Shown: positions 43,745 to 53,503, counted from the stretch's first letter. The stretch: 64,000 bases of DNA from Helicobacter macacae MIT 99-5501 (GCF_000507845.1 NZ_KI669456.1:62001-126000), one strand, 5' to 3'. Translations and numbers: made by a program. Notes: generated by a model from the letters alone, not told the origin.

Positions 43745-44335
43745 TTATGGCTTAAACTCACTTGGCAAGCTACTATAAGACTCCTCGACTACGGAGAAAT
43801 CTGGCTTTTCGCCCTCATACTTAGCTATGTCTTGTTGGCTTAGTGGCGTCCAAGTAAGGCTTTCCCCTAGCCACCCCTTTTTATCTAGGCTTGCCCTTAG
43901 TGATAGATTGCCATTAGATTCTATGGTGATTTTTAGGTAGTAAGTCTTGCCATCATCGTAGTTATACACCTCTCCACCCTCATATACACACTCATCAGCA
44001 GATTTTGATAGCCCATAGACAAACACCGCACCTTTATCCACACGCTCTCTTAGCTTTGGATTTGGGTTTTTTATATCTTTTTTGGGTCCGCTACCATCGA
44101 CATTTGCATAGCCATAGGCGTAGATTTTGGTTTTGCTACCATTGCTTTTTGTGAAAAACTCCACGATACTTTGACGCCCGCTTTTGCCTATGTGGGTTTT
44201 GTAGTGCTTTGTCTTAGTGCCTAGCTCACATTCTTTTGTTTGAGCTATGCTAGCAGAGCCAAGCCCCAAAGCAAAGCAAGCCACTAGCCCAAAGCCACTC
44301 CAAAATCCACTTCCTATATGTCTGTAATTTTTCAT
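43745..44335 (-). CDS. Secreted protein of unknown function within the hyp operon
   Basis: 196 residues with an N-terminal signal peptide ending near SIAQTK. The mature part has two cysteines (CELG and CVYEG) and predicted beta strands with KTYYLKITIESNGNLSLRA; no known domain recognised. It lies between hypC (27 bases upstream) and hypD (45 bases downstream) in the same direction, so it is co-transcribed with them. Because HypB, C and D are cytoplasmic, an exported product here is odd. Confidence 0.75.
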   Translation of the reverse strand: MKNYRHIGSGFWSGFGLVACFALGLGSASIAQTKECELGTKTKHYKTHIGKSGRQSIVEFFTKSNGSKTKIYAYGYANVDGSGPKKDIKNPNPKLRERVDKGAVFVYGLSKSADECVYEGGEVYNYDDGKTYYLKITIESNGNLSLRASLDKKGWLGESLTWTPLSQQDIAKYEGEKPDFSVVEESYSSLPSEFKP

Positions 44336-44362
44336 CTACTCTCCTTTATGGTTTTTGTGATT

Positions 44363-44641
44363 TTATTGCGTTTTTTGTGCTGTGTCATATTGCTCATCTA
44401 TGTATTCATCATCGTCCATACTTGCTACTATTTCCTCATATAGCTTTATGGATTCTAGCGCGGATTGTGTATCAATCTTGCTCATCACATAGCCGATATG
44501 CAATAGCACATATTCCCCCACTTGGACTTCATCTTGCATCAAATCTAGGCTTGCCTCACGGCTAACGCCTAGCGTCTCTATGGTAGCAGTATTGCTAGAT
44601 TTGTCTATGGATATGACTTTTGATGGGATAGCTAGACACAT
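44363..44641 (-). CDS. hypC: Hydrogenase maturation chaperone HypC
   Basis: 92 residues beginning MCLAIPSKV; Cys2 is the metal-cyanide ligand site shared by all HypC/HybG proteins. The central GEYVLLHIGYVMSKID segment is typical. The C-terminal ~20 residues are acidic (DDDEYIDEQ), longer than usual. It follows hypB after 37 bases. Confidence 0.95.
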   Translation of the reverse strand: MCLAIPSKVISIDKSSNTATIETLGVSREASLDLMQDEVQVGEYVLLHIGYVMSKIDTQSALESIKLYEEIVASMDDDEYIDEQYDTAQKTQ

Positions 44642-44678
44642 TTACTCTCCTTTTTGTTAGACATTTGATACAAAAATC

Positions 44679-45410
44679 CTAAAACTTATGTTTGGAATGA
44701 TACCCTTTCATTTTGCATTCCACAATAAAAGTGCGCACTTTTTGGATAGAATCTATGTCATTTTTGCTTGTGAGAAAGATAGGAATGCCTTTTTTTAGCT
44801 TAGCCAAATCGCTCTTTACCCGCTCCAAATCAAAGCTAAAATGCTCTATTAAGTCTGCTTTGGAAATGATAAGCGCGTCTGCACACAAAAACATCGTAGG
44901 ATACTTTAGCACCTTGTCATCGCCCTCTGGCGTGGATAAAAGCACGATATTTATATCCGCACCGAGATTGTAGCTCGCTGGACACACGAGATTGCCGACA
45001 TTTTCGATAAACAGATAGCCTACGCTATCTAAGGCATTGCTAGATTTTAGATGATGATATGCCTCCTCTATCATACTAGCATCTAGATGGCAGGCTTCGC
45101 CTGTGAGGATTTGATAAGCGTTTATGCCTTTTGCTTTTAGCCTATCAGCATCGCGATTTGTCTGCAAATCTCCCTCAATAACAGCAAACCCAAAATCGCT
45201 AGATTTTGTGCTAGATTCTGCAAGGGTTTCTAAAAATGTCGTTTTTCCACTGCCTGCAGAGCTCATAAGGTTTATCACATATAGTCCATCTTGCGCGTAT
45301 AGCTCACGCATTTGCAGGGCTTTTTTGTCGTTTTTGCTTAGCACTTTTTGGATAACTTCCATAGTTATGCTTTGGGTTGTGTTTTGAGATTTTGTTAGAT
45401 TGTCTTTCAT
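44679..45410 (-). CDS. hypB: Hydrogenase nickel incorporation GTPase HypB
   Basis: 243-residue GTPase that delivers nickel to NiFe hydrogenase and, in Helicobacter, can also support urease. P-loop SSAGSGKTTFLE near 50-61. GDLQTNRDADRL and a Cys-His pair (GEACHLD near 107) form the metal-site region, and FIENVGNLVCP follows. It lacks the His-rich N terminus of some homologues, as in H. pylori. AAGGAAA precedes the ATG. First gene of the hyp operon. Confidence 0.95.
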   Translation of the reverse strand: MKDNLTKSQNTTQSITMEVIQKVLSKNDKKALQMRELYAQDGLYVINLMSSAGSGKTTFLETLAESSTKSSDFGFAVIEGDLQTNRDADRLKAKGINAYQILTGEACHLDASMIEEAYHHLKSSNALDSVGYLFIENVGNLVCPASYNLGADINIVLLSTPEGDDKVLKYPTMFLCADALIISKADLIEHFSFDLERVKSDLAKLKKGIPIFLTSKNDIDSIQKVRTFIVECKMKGYHSKHKF

Positions 45411-45657
45411 TGTGGATTTCCTTTTTGGTTTTTTTTAGCAGTTGTATGAAAGGCTAAAGTGGCTATATAAAAGACATAGACAAAAACATAAGATGAGATA
45501 GGACAAACCCAAGCAATATCCAAAGCTAGCGTGAGATTTTATCCAAATATCACACAAGAATATTTCACAAGATTTTTGCACAATGCTTTTTACAGCGGGC
45601 TTTTTAGCGCACCTTGTAGCAAAATCTCACTACCCAAAACCACCACCCAAAGCTAAG

Positions 45658-46929
45658 CTAGATAAACATTTTTAGCGGATAGCTCTCTTTGCTTGTCTTC
45701 TTTAGCTCCATATATGCCACAACCCCGCGCATATCCTCGCTATTTCGGCTAGATTTTATCTCGCTTTGCGCTCTATCTATCATCTCTAGTTCAAGTAGCA
45801 CATACACAAACGCCTTATGCACCCTCTCGCTTTTATCACTCAAATCACTAAAGATTCTTAACCATTTATCAGGGCTTAGCTTGGCGTGCGTAGACTTTGC
45901 TAGAGCCAAATAATCATCGCCATCAAACCCCACTCCCTCACCCAAAGCGATGATTTGACTAGAATCTAGCGGGCAAGATTCTAGCGCAAGGCAAGTTTGC
46001 AAGGCATTGTGCAAAGAGGGCTTATCAAGGTAGTCTTGGACTTCAAGGGCTTTTTTTATCTCTTTTGGCACACCACCCTCACAGATAATCCCAAGCGCAA
46101 ATCGGCGAGATAGCAAAGGCTTAGTAGGGTCTTTTATCACTTCAAGGGCATTTTTGGCACTTTTAAGGGCGTAGTTTTGCCAATTTTTCACCACAAATGG
46201 AGAATCTTTTTCTAAGTGATATTTGTTTATCTCCTCATATTTTCCATTACTAATGCTTACAAGTCGTGCCAAAAGTTTGTCTATGCGGGAGTTTCCGCAT
46301 TCTTGTGAGCCTAAATTTGGCAGTAGCTCAAAGCGAGATATGATAAGCGATAGAGTGCGCAAATGTGGGTTTTTTATCGCATTTGGCGATGGTTTAGCAA
46401 CTCTTTTAGAAAAATTTTCAAAAAGTTTTGAGCGGATTTTTAGGGCGTTTGCTATGAGAGAGGCAGTATCTGCGATGTCATTTAGGCTTTGCTTTGGATT
46501 TTTTAGCAGATTTTGCCCTATGCTTTTTTGTGGATTTTGCAGTGCGCTACTTTGGACTACTTGCACTGCCACATTTTCACGCGTGGCATTGGCACTTTTG
46601 GCATTTTGCGTGCTAGAGTGTATCTCATCTATTGTTGGATAAGTGTTTTGTGGATGGGCATTTTGTGTGGCTTGGAAAAGCACTTGAGAGATTAGAGAGT
46701 CCAAATCCTCATAGTTATTTCTACGCACGATAAGCGAGCGCACCCAGCTATACGCAAAAAATAGCGAGCTATACACAAAAAACACCACCAAAACTAGCAC
46801 TATCCACACAGCGATATGCAGGCTCATACCAAACGCACTATATTCTTGTGTGTCAGTGATAGTGTATGCTCCGATATATACAGCGATGATAAAAAACAGC
46901 GAAAACAACGCGTAGTATTTAAACTTCAA
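45658..46929 (-). CDS. Membrane protein of unknown function upstream in the dksA block
   Basis: 423 residues: two N-terminal membrane segments (about 5-22 and 38-62), a Ser/Gln-rich linker, then a long helical cytoplasmic part with repeated helix pairs (LLSRRFALGIICEGG, YVLLELEMID). Same position as an uncharacterised membrane protein beside dksA in Campylobacter. No function recognised. It is the last gene of the block suhB-accD-rlmH-dksA-orf. Confidence 0.75.
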   Translation of the reverse strand: MKFKYYALFSLFFIIAVYIGAYTITDTQEYSAFGMSLHIAVWIVLVLVVFFVYSSLFFAYSWVRSLIVRRNNYEDLDSLISQVLFQATQNAHPQNTYPTIDEIHSSTQNAKSANATRENVAVQVVQSSALQNPQKSIGQNLLKNPKQSLNDIADTASLIANALKIRSKLFENFSKRVAKPSPNAIKNPHLRTLSLIISRFELLPNLGSQECGNSRIDKLLARLVSISNGKYEEINKYHLEKDSPFVVKNWQNYALKSAKNALEVIKDPTKPLLSRRFALGIICEGGVPKEIKKALEVQDYLDKPSLHNALQTCLALESCPLDSSQIIALGEGVGFDGDDYLALAKSTHAKLSPDKWLRIFSDLSDKSERVHKAFVYVLLELEMIDRAQSEIKSSRNSEDMRGVVAYMELKKTSKESYPLKMFI

Positions 46930-47066
46930 TCTAACTCCTCTACTTTGATTTCAAACATTTCTAAAGCACCTACACTTCTTTTAAGCACCCAACCTCGCAC
47001 TTCAGTCCCAAACGCTCCCAAAAAAGCGAAAATCTTGCAATACTTCACGCCAAAATTTGCAAAGAT

Positions 47067-47519
47067 TTACCAAGACTTCGCCACAGACTTAGCTGCCTTA
47101 TCATCATTTGCTTTTTCATTTTTGGCTACTCTTTGGGATTTCTCATAGACTTCACGGCAGTCGATACAATATCGCGCGTGAGGCTTAGCACGCAGTCTAT
47201 CTGTGCTTATCTCATCATCACACATTTCACAAATCCCATAAGTGCCATCTGCAATCTTTTGCAACGAGCTCTCTACCTCTTGCAATTCTAAAGCATATTT
47301 TTCAATAATGAGACAATCAAGCTGCCCTTGAATATGCGCTACTGCCAAATCGCTATCATCTTTTAGCGCACTAGAGTGCAAATCTTTGATATTACCATTT
47401 CTAGAATCCAAAATCTCTAATAGACTTTTATGTCTAATTTCCAAAATATTTTCAAATTCCCTAAACTTCGTTTTTGTTTGGCGTTTTGTATTCTGTTTTG
47501 CGCACTTTTTGTGTGGCAT
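47067..47519 (-). CDS. DksA/TraR-family zinc finger protein
   Basis: 150 residues. An N-terminal coiled-coil part is followed by the C4 zinc finger CEMCDDEI, then CIDC, at about 97-118. DksA binds the RNA polymerase secondary channel and supports stringent control, but the two acidic residues at the coiled-coil tip cannot be assigned by eye, so DksA versus a DksA-like role is open. AAGGAG precedes the ATG. Confidence 0.88.
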   Translation of the reverse strand: MPHKKCAKQNTKRQTKTKFREFENILEIRHKSLLEILDSRNGNIKDLHSSALKDDSDLAVAHIQGQLDCLIIEKYALELQEVESSLQKIADGTYGICEMCDDEISTDRLRAKPHARYCIDCREVYEKSQRVAKNEKANDDKAAKSVAKSW

Positions 47520-47528
47520 TTTTGCTCC

Positions 47529-48077
47529 TTATTTGTGGTATGGGTGGTGGTGGATAATGCTTAGAGCACGATAGATTTGCTCTAGCAAAACAACGCGAAC
47601 GATTTTGTGTGAGAATGTCAAATCACTAAGGCTAATCGCACTTGTTTTGGAGATAAACTCATCATCAAATCCATAAGGACCCGCGATAAAAAAACGCAAA
47701 TCCGCTTTAGACTGCCTCACGCTATCGACAAGCTGTGAGAACTGAATGCTATCAAGTTTCATTCCTCTAGGGTGAAGTGCGATAGAATCCGCCTTTGTCC
47801 CAAGTAGCGGGCTAAAGGCTTTTGTATATGTCGCTTGAGCTAGGCTTGCACTTTTGTTTTGCTGTGAATTTTGCGCTCTTTTTAGTTTTTGATTTTGCCA
47901 TTTTTGGCTTTTGTTGTGCTTGTGAGCGACTTTGTGAGCACTATCTATGTCGGTGTTAAATATTGATTCTACACACACGCTTGCATTAAATGTTTGGCAT
48001 AGCTTTTGATAATGCCACTCTAGCGGTGTCATAGGCATCGACTTAGATATGGTGTAAAGCAGGATTTTCATAGCCAT
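47529..48077 (-). CDS. rlmH: 23S rRNA pseudouridine methyltransferase RlmH
   Basis: 182-residue SPOUT methyltransferase acting on pseudouridine in helix 69 of 23S rRNA. The cofactor knot is recognisable: FIAGPYGFDDEF near 129-140 and the C-terminal VLLEQIYRALSIIHHHPYHK (start LLEQ near 163), usual family ending. It is about 25 residues longer than usual because of a Lys/Gln/Ser-rich loop near 50-80. It overlaps the end of accD by 35 bases (or 29 if the ATG at 48071 is used). Confidence 0.92.
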   Translation of the reverse strand: MAMKILLYTISKSMPMTPLEWHYQKLCQTFNASVCVESIFNTDIDSAHKVAHKHNKSQKWQNQKLKRAQNSQQNKSASLAQATYTKAFSPLLGTKADSIALHPRGMKLDSIQFSQLVDSVRQSKADLRFFIAGPYGFDDEFISKTSAISLSDLTFSHKIVRVVLLEQIYRALSIIHHHPYHK

Positions 48078-48918
48078 AAGGATTGAGATACAAACTCAAA
48101 TCTTTTAGCGTCTTGCGCAAATCGCCTCGTGCTACCACCATATCAATAAGCCCGTGTTCAAGCAAAAATTCCGCCGTCTGAAAGCCCTCTGGCAAATCCG
48201 CACCGATAGTTTGCTTAATCACTCTTGCTCCTGCAAAGCCTATCATCGCTCCGGGCTCTGCAATGATAATATCCCCCAAAAATGCAAAACTAGCACTCAC
48301 CCCACCAAAAGTCGGGTCTGTAAGCACAGAAAAAAACGGCAATGAATGCTCGCTTAAGCGATTTAGCGCAGCAGAAGTCTTTGCCATTTGCATAAGCGAG
48401 TAAGTGGATTCTTGCATTCTGGCTCCACCGCTTGTAGATACGATAAGCAATGAGTGCTTTTTCTCACACGCCCTACTTATCGCTCGGACGATTTTCTCTC
48501 CCTCTACCGAGCCCAAGCTCCCTCCCATAAACGCAAAATCAAATACTACGATTTGAAAAGGGACTTTTTCTATCAAGCCCTCGCCTGCTATGACAGAGCT
48601 AGGACGCCCTGTTTTTTGGGTGTATTTTTTTACTCTTGCCTTGTAGCTTTCTTTATCGACAAAATCAAGCGGGTCAACAGGGGCTAACCCCTTATCAAAT
48701 TCTACAAAACTCCCATCATCGCAAAGTAGATTGATTCTTTCATTTGCCGAAATTCTAAAGTGATGATTGCATTTGGGGCATACTTGTCCGTGCTCATAGA
48801 CTTCTTTATAATACATTAGCGAGCCGCATTTGTCGCATTTTACCCAATGGCTTGAAGTATCTTTAGCACTTCTTTCTTCATCGCGTTTGAGGTTTTTTAG
48901 AAAATCTACAAAACCCAT
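48043..48918 (-). CDS. accD: Acetyl-CoA carboxylase carboxyltransferase subunit beta
   Basis: 291 residues. The N-terminal zinc ribbon has cysteines in CDKCG and CPKCN (about 29-51). The carboxyltransferase core includes FDFAFMGGSLGSVEGEKI (starting near 128), STSGGARMQE, and TDPTFGGVSASFA, and the late GFAGARVI. It forms malonyl-CoA for fatty acid synthesis with AccA (not in this window). AAGGAGAG precedes the ATG. Confidence 0.97.
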   Translation of the reverse strand: MGFVDFLKNLKRDEERSAKDTSSHWVKCDKCGSLMYYKEVYEHGQVCPKCNHHFRISANERINLLCDDGSFVEFDKGLAPVDPLDFVDKESYKARVKKYTQKTGRPSSVIAGEGLIEKVPFQIVVFDFAFMGGSLGSVEGEKIVRAISRACEKKHSLLIVSTSGGARMQESTYSLMQMAKTSAALNRLSEHSLPFFSVLTDPTFGGVSASFAFLGDIIIAEPGAMIGFAGARVIKQTIGADLPEGFQTAEFLLEHGLIDMVVARGDLRKTLKDLSLYLNPYGYENPALHHI

Positions 48919-49032
48919 TCTCTCTCCTTATACCTATCTTGTTTTGGTGTTGTATTTGTGGGATTGGTGTTCTTAGCGTGCGTTTGTCAAAGATTGCCTA
49001 AAAATTACTTAAGAATTCATTTTGAATCTGCT

Positions 49033-49884
49033 TTAGTCCAAAACAATCCCTGAAATCATATCAAAAATTTCCTTATACTTGCTGACAAGCAAAAAGAACG
49101 CACCATTTTTATCCACTATTTCCCTGATATGCAAATCCCGAGCCAAAAACTGCCCAGCTTTAGCATCATATCGCCTACTTTTCCCACCAAGAAGCAAAAA
49201 TCTCCCCTCCAAGCAATACGCCCAAGATAGCGCACCCGCACCTAGTGAGCGGAATTTAACCTTGTGATTGTGTAGCTTTGCCACCACGCTAGGATTGCAA
49301 TACGCCCGCTCAAAGATTCCACATTTTGGGGGTTGTAGCGGCGGTGTGTTTTCATCATCGGCGATAGGTTTTGGGTGCAAAATCTCCTCTCTAAATAGAT
49401 GAAGTTTTGTATATGAAAGAGAAATTTCATCTAGCGAATTTTGGGTGTTTGAGGGTTTGCAATCCCGCTTAGAATCCGCCCTGTCATAGAATACCTCGCC
49501 ACTGCAAAAATTCATAATGCACGCTTCTTTTACGCTGCCATCTTTATCACAAAGTGCCAAAGAAGCACCATAGTATGGAATGTTTGAGAGATAGTTATCA
49601 CTGCCATCAAGTGGGTCTAGCACGATAATATCACTTGATTCCCCCCTGCATTTTATAAGCCCCCCCTCTTCAGAATCAAGGCTTGCAATGCCAAGCAGTG
49701 CCTCCCCAAACTCCTCCTCACACAGCAAATCCGCCCCGATACTTATATCCCCTCCAGCTCCCTTGCTATGTCGCACAAACATTGCCCTATCTCTTTTAGC
49801 AAGGATTGGGGCTAGCTTTGCTCCAGCTTTTATACAGCCCATCAAAAATTGACTTGTTTGTAGCAACTCATCAAATTTCATCAT
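49033..49884 (-). CDS. Inositol monophosphatase family protein
   Basis: 283 residues. The metal-binding pattern is conserved: DSEEGG near 70 (usual E-E), LDPLDGSDNYLSNIPYYG near 91-108 (usual DPLDGTxN), and a late SLGAGALSWAYCLEGR near 215. C-terminal Asp-containing YDAKAGQFLARD segment. Family enzymes are Mg-dependent sugar or nucleotide phosphatases (SuhB, CysQ, IMPase); the substrate here is not known. First gene of the block with accD, as in Campylobacter. Confidence 0.88.
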   Translation of the reverse strand: MMKFDELLQTSQFLMGCIKAGAKLAPILAKRDRAMFVRHSKGAGGDISIGADLLCEEEFGEALLGIASLDSEEGGLIKCRGESSDIIVLDPLDGSDNYLSNIPYYGASLALCDKDGSVKEACIMNFCSGEVFYDRADSKRDCKPSNTQNSLDEISLSYTKLHLFREEILHPKPIADDENTPPLQPPKCGIFERAYCNPSVVAKLHNHKVKFRSLGAGALSWAYCLEGRFLLLGGKSRRYDAKAGQFLARDLHIREIVDKNGAFFLLVSKYKEIFDMISGIVLD

Positions 49885-49968
49885 TTTTCCTTAAAAACAA
49901 TCCTAACAAAACTCTATCTAGCAATCCACTTGCAATTCACTTAAAAAAGCTACAAATCCCTTACAAAT

Positions 49969-51582
49969 CTATGAGCGATAATCCGCATTTATCGAAATGT
50001 ATTGCGGTGTCAAATCACAACCATAAGCCTTTGCAGATTTTGCGCTATTTGTGTTTTTTAAATCAGCGATTATGCTTACTTCATCAAATCCTAAAATCCT
50101 TGTTGCTTTTTTTTCATTGATTTGCAAGGCTTGCCCATTTTTCATTATGATGATTTCCCCGCCTTTGCTTGTGATTTTTAAATCTAGCTTTTCTTTTGGG
50201 AATTCAACCCCCGCATATCCCATAGCACACAAGATTCTACCCCAATTTGCATCATTGCCATACACCGCACACTTTACAAGATTTGAGCTGATGATAGATT
50301 TTGCTAGCTTGCGTGCTACACGCTTGCTTGGAGCATTTTGCACGCTAGCAGTGATTAGCTTGCTTGCTCCCTCGCCGTCTTTTGCGATTTGGCGAGATAG
50401 CTCATCACATATCATCATAATCCCTTGCACAAACGACTTATAATCCACGCTCCTCTCATCGACTATAAGCTCATTTTTTGCAGTTTTATTACTAAGGGCT
50501 AGCACCATATCATTTGTCGAAGTGTCCCTATCCACGCTTATCATATTAAAGGTATTTTTGGTTACTTTTTTTAGGGCTTTTTGGAGGAGTTTTTGAGAGA
50601 TATTTATATCAGTGATGACAAACCCAAGCAATGTCGCCATATTTGGGTGTATCATTCCGCTACCTTTGGCTATGCCAGCTAAGCGGATTTTTGAGCCATT
50701 TTTGCTTCTAAACTCTAGCGCGCATTGCTTTTGGTGTGTGTCTGTCGTCATTATCGCTTTTGCTGCGTTGCTAGCGCAAACTTCACTAGAGCCTTTTGCT
50801 TTGGCAAGGTTTAGGATTCCTTTTTTTATTTTTGGCATTGGCAAAGGCACGCCAATCACCCCTGTGGAAGCCAAAAGCGTAGAGTGAAAATCTATATCTA
50901 GCGCGATACTCGCACTTAGCGCACTCTCTAAGCAGTCTTTTTTGCCTCTCTCTCCCGTGCAAGCATTTGCGTTACCTGCATTTATGATGACAGAGTGAAA
51001 GTAGGGCGTGTCTTTTAGTCGCTCTATGTTGTATTCTACGCAGGCAGCCCGCACCCTATTGCGCGTGAAAACCCCAGCAGCCACACAAGGAGTAGCACTA
51101 TAAAGTAGTGCCATATCAAGCCTATCTTTATACTTCACGCCAGCTTTTATGCCTGCAAACTCAAATGAGGGCAGGATTTCTAAGCCTTTTTTTAGCATTC
51201 GCATTTTTGGAGCAAAATCCTTGATAGATTTTTGGGTGGATTTTGTAGGTATCTTTGTGGCGTTTGCAGCTGTATTTGCATTGGTTTTTGCTTTTATGGG
51301 CTTTAGATGAAATGTCGTGGTGGATTTTGTGCTTGGTTTGGATTTTGGAGCGGTTTTGGGTGTGGGCTTTGTGCTAGATTTTGTGCGTGATTTTGGGGCG
51401 GATTTTGCTACATTTGGCTCTGGTGTGCTTGTCGTTTTTGTATTGCTAGAGCGTAGATTTTGAACTATTTGACTAGGGGTTAGAGGTGGATTTTTTGCAG
51501 GATTTTGTGAGCCATTATTTTGCGGATTAGGATTTTTGTTTTTAGAATCTGCGGAAGTATTTTTTAGATTTGATGAGTTCAT
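49969..51582 (-). CDS. argJ: Bifunctional ornithine acetyltransferase/N-acetylglutamate synthase ArgJ with long N-terminal extension
   Basis: 537 residues. The last ~410 match ArgJ, which recycles the acetyl group in arginine synthesis: GVFTRNRVRAACV near 168, INAGNANACTG near 205, the autocleavage site within MIHPNMATLLGF (Thr nucleophile), and NMISVDRDTSTND. The first ~125 residues are Ser/Thr/Lys/Pro-rich with repeats such as KSAPKSRTKSS and KTAPKSKPSTKS, absent from other ArgJ. I kept this start because AAGGAGATAAA directly precedes its ATG, while the internal Met near 127 has no ribosome site. Confidence 0.93.
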   Translation of the reverse strand: MNSSNLKNTSADSKNKNPNPQNNGSQNPAKNPPLTPSQIVQNLRSSNTKTTSTPEPNVAKSAPKSRTKSSTKPTPKTAPKSKPSTKSTTTFHLKPIKAKTNANTAANATKIPTKSTQKSIKDFAPKMRMLKKGLEILPSFEFAGIKAGVKYKDRLDMALLYSATPCVAAGVFTRNRVRAACVEYNIERLKDTPYFHSVIINAGNANACTGERGKKDCLESALSASIALDIDFHSTLLASTGVIGVPLPMPKIKKGILNLAKAKGSSEVCASNAAKAIMTTDTHQKQCALEFRSKNGSKIRLAGIAKGSGMIHPNMATLLGFVITDINISQKLLQKALKKVTKNTFNMISVDRDTSTNDMVLALSNKTAKNELIVDERSVDYKSFVQGIMMICDELSRQIAKDGEGASKLITASVQNAPSKRVARKLAKSIISSNLVKCAVYGNDANWGRILCAMGYAGVEFPKEKLDLKITSKGGEIIIMKNGQALQINEKKATRILGFDEVSIIADLKNTNSAKSAKAYGCDLTPQYISINADYRS

Positions 51583-51820
51583 TTTATCTCCTTAAAAATC
51601 TTTGTAGCAAAATCTTTTGCGCCTTTGCTAGAGTTGCCCCCCAAATCGTGTGCTAAAAATCGTGCCAAAAATTTGTGAGATTTTACACTACAAAACTTAA
51701 GTTTTAGCAATTTTTAGATTTTGCTTTTTGCTAAAAAATCTTTCCAAAGCCCTAAAAAGCCTTAAAAAATATCAAAAAAAATTTCCCCAAAATCTCTCCT
51801 GTAATATTTTAGGCAATATT

Positions 51821-52360
51821 TTAGATTTTTGTAAGTGTGTTTTGTGTGTTTAGGCTTAGCTCATAGCGATTAGCATTTGTTCGCAAATCCCAGCCCTGCG
51901 TTTTCCAAAAGGCATTACCGATTAGATTTTCGCTAAAGGCAATAAGCGCAATCGAAGTGATACACTCCCTCTTAAACCCCTCTAGTGCGTAAGCCACCAT
52001 AGATTTGCCGATACCTTGCAAGCGGAAATCTTTATGCACGCAGGCGTGATAAATACTTCCATAGCGTCCATCGTGTCCACACAAGATAGAGCCTACGATT
52101 TTTGGTTTGCTATCTTTGCTTTGAAGTGCCAAACCTCTAAGCACCAAATCGTGCCCCTGCTTGTCTTTTTGGCTTGTTATTTCTGCGACAACGCTAAGAT
52201 TTGGATTGCGCTTTAGAAATCTCTCTATCCCCTCACGCGAGTCATCTACACTGCGGATATAAAACCCCTCAATATGCGCCCACAAATGAGCCACCGCTTC
52301 ATAGTCATCAATACTCATAGGACGGATATGGATAATGTGTTGATTTTGCATTTTTTGCAC
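51821..52360 (-). CDS. GNAT-family N-acetyltransferase
   Basis: 179 residues. GNAT fold pattern: IHIRPMSIDDYEAVAHLW at about 10-27, a middle strand VGSILCGHDG and the acetyl-CoA loop FRLQGIGKSMV (near 125-135, R/Q-x-x-G-x-G/A). It lies between argC and argJ; some GNAT proteins are N-acetylglutamate synthases, so a role in arginine synthesis is possible but not shown. Confidence 0.82.
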   Translation of the reverse strand: MQKMQNQHIIHIRPMSIDDYEAVAHLWAHIEGFYIRSVDDSREGIERFLKRNPNLSVVAEITSQKDKQGHDLVLRGLALQSKDSKPKIVGSILCGHDGRYGSIYHACVHKDFRLQGIGKSMVAYALEGFKRECITSIALIAFSENLIGNAFWKTQGWDLRTNANRYELSLNTQNTLTKI

Positions 52361-52387
52361 TTTTGATTTTTCAGGTTTTAGCCATTT

Positions 52388-53503
52388 TTATGGAAAAAGT
52401 GGCACAGATTCAAGCCCTGTGCGCTCACTAATCCCAAAGAGTAAATTCATATTTTGCACAGCTTGCCCAGCTGCACCTTTGATGAGGTTATCTAGCGTAG
52501 CAGTGATGATTATGCGGTTTGTGCGAGTGTCAAAATACGGCGCAATATCGACAAAATTACTCCCCTCTACCCAGCGCGTTTGCGCACTCATATCCGCTTC
52601 CAAAATCCGCACAAATCTTTCCCCCTCATAAAAATCTTTATAAACTTGTGTTAGCAAGTTTTTAGGAGAATCTGCTTTGTGTAGCTCTCTTGCAAAATCT
52701 TCACTTGGCGAAGCATAGATTGTGGCAAATATCCCGCGATTCATCGGCACTAAATGAGGAGTGAAGCTAAGCGTGATTGGCTCTTTTGCTAGTTTTGAGA
52801 GAGTTTGCTCGATTTCAGGTGTGTGGCGATGAGAAGCGATAGAGTAGGCTTTGAAGTTTTCATTCACCTCGCAAAAAAGCGTATCGACTTTTACTCCTCT
52901 GCCCGCACCTGATACGCCAGATTTTGCATCTATGAGTATGCTAGAAATATCTATCTTTTTACTAAGTTTCGCGCTATGTTTATCAAGTTTTGATTTTGAG
53001 GATAGAAGCGGAGCTAGGGCTAAAGTAGCACAAGTAGGATAGCAGCCCGGATTTGCAATTAGCCTAGCGGATTTGATTTGTTCTCTATTTAGCTCACAAA
53101 GCCCATATACAGCTTCTTTTAGTAGATTTGGATTGCTATGGGGAGCGTGATACCACTGCTCAAAAACACTTGGATTTTCCAATCGAAAATCCGCACTCAA
53201 ATCAATCACTTTAGCGCAATCTAGTATGCCCTCATCTAAAATCTTGGCACAAAAATTATGCGGTGTCGCACAAAAAAGCACATCAATTTGCTTAGCAAGC
53301 TTTGTTAGATTTTCCCCATTTATGCACTCCAAAGGCAGGATTTCAAAAAAGTTTTGATACGCTCTTGTGTAGGGCTTGCCATCAAAACTTTGAGAGCCAA
53401 GCCAGATAATCTGTGCTTGTGGGTGTGCGACCAAAAGCCTTACAAGCTCATTTGCGCTATATCCACTCGCACCCAAAATCCCCACTTTTATCATATTTGC
53501 CAT
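52388..53503 (-). CDS. argC: N-acetyl-gamma-glutamyl-phosphate reductase ArgC
   Basis: 371 residues from the ATG at 53503. An upstream in-frame ATG at 53608 would add 35 non-conserved residues. The NADP-binding start VGILGASGYSANELVRLL is followed by the catalytic NPGCYPTCA (Cys near 155) and the late HRHTPEIEQ and HLVPMNRGI segments. Third step of arginine synthesis. Together with argJ it shows arginine synthesis capacity. A ~15-residue Lys/Ser-rich loop follows the catalytic cysteine. Confidence 0.95.
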   Translation of the reverse strand: MANMIKVGILGASGYSANELVRLLVAHPQAQIIWLGSQSFDGKPYTRAYQNFFEILPLECINGENLTKLAKQIDVLFCATPHNFCAKILDEGILDCAKVIDLSADFRLENPSVFEQWYHAPHSNPNLLKEAVYGLCELNREQIKSARLIANPGCYPTCATLALAPLLSSKSKLDKHSAKLSKKIDISSILIDAKSGVSGAGRGVKVDTLFCEVNENFKAYSIASHRHTPEIEQTLSKLAKEPITLSFTPHLVPMNRGIFATIYASPSEDFARELHKADSPKNLLTQVYKDFYEGERFVRILEADMSAQTRWVEGSNFVDIAPYFDTRTNRIIITATLDNLIKGAAGQAVQNMNLLFGISERTGLESVPLFP

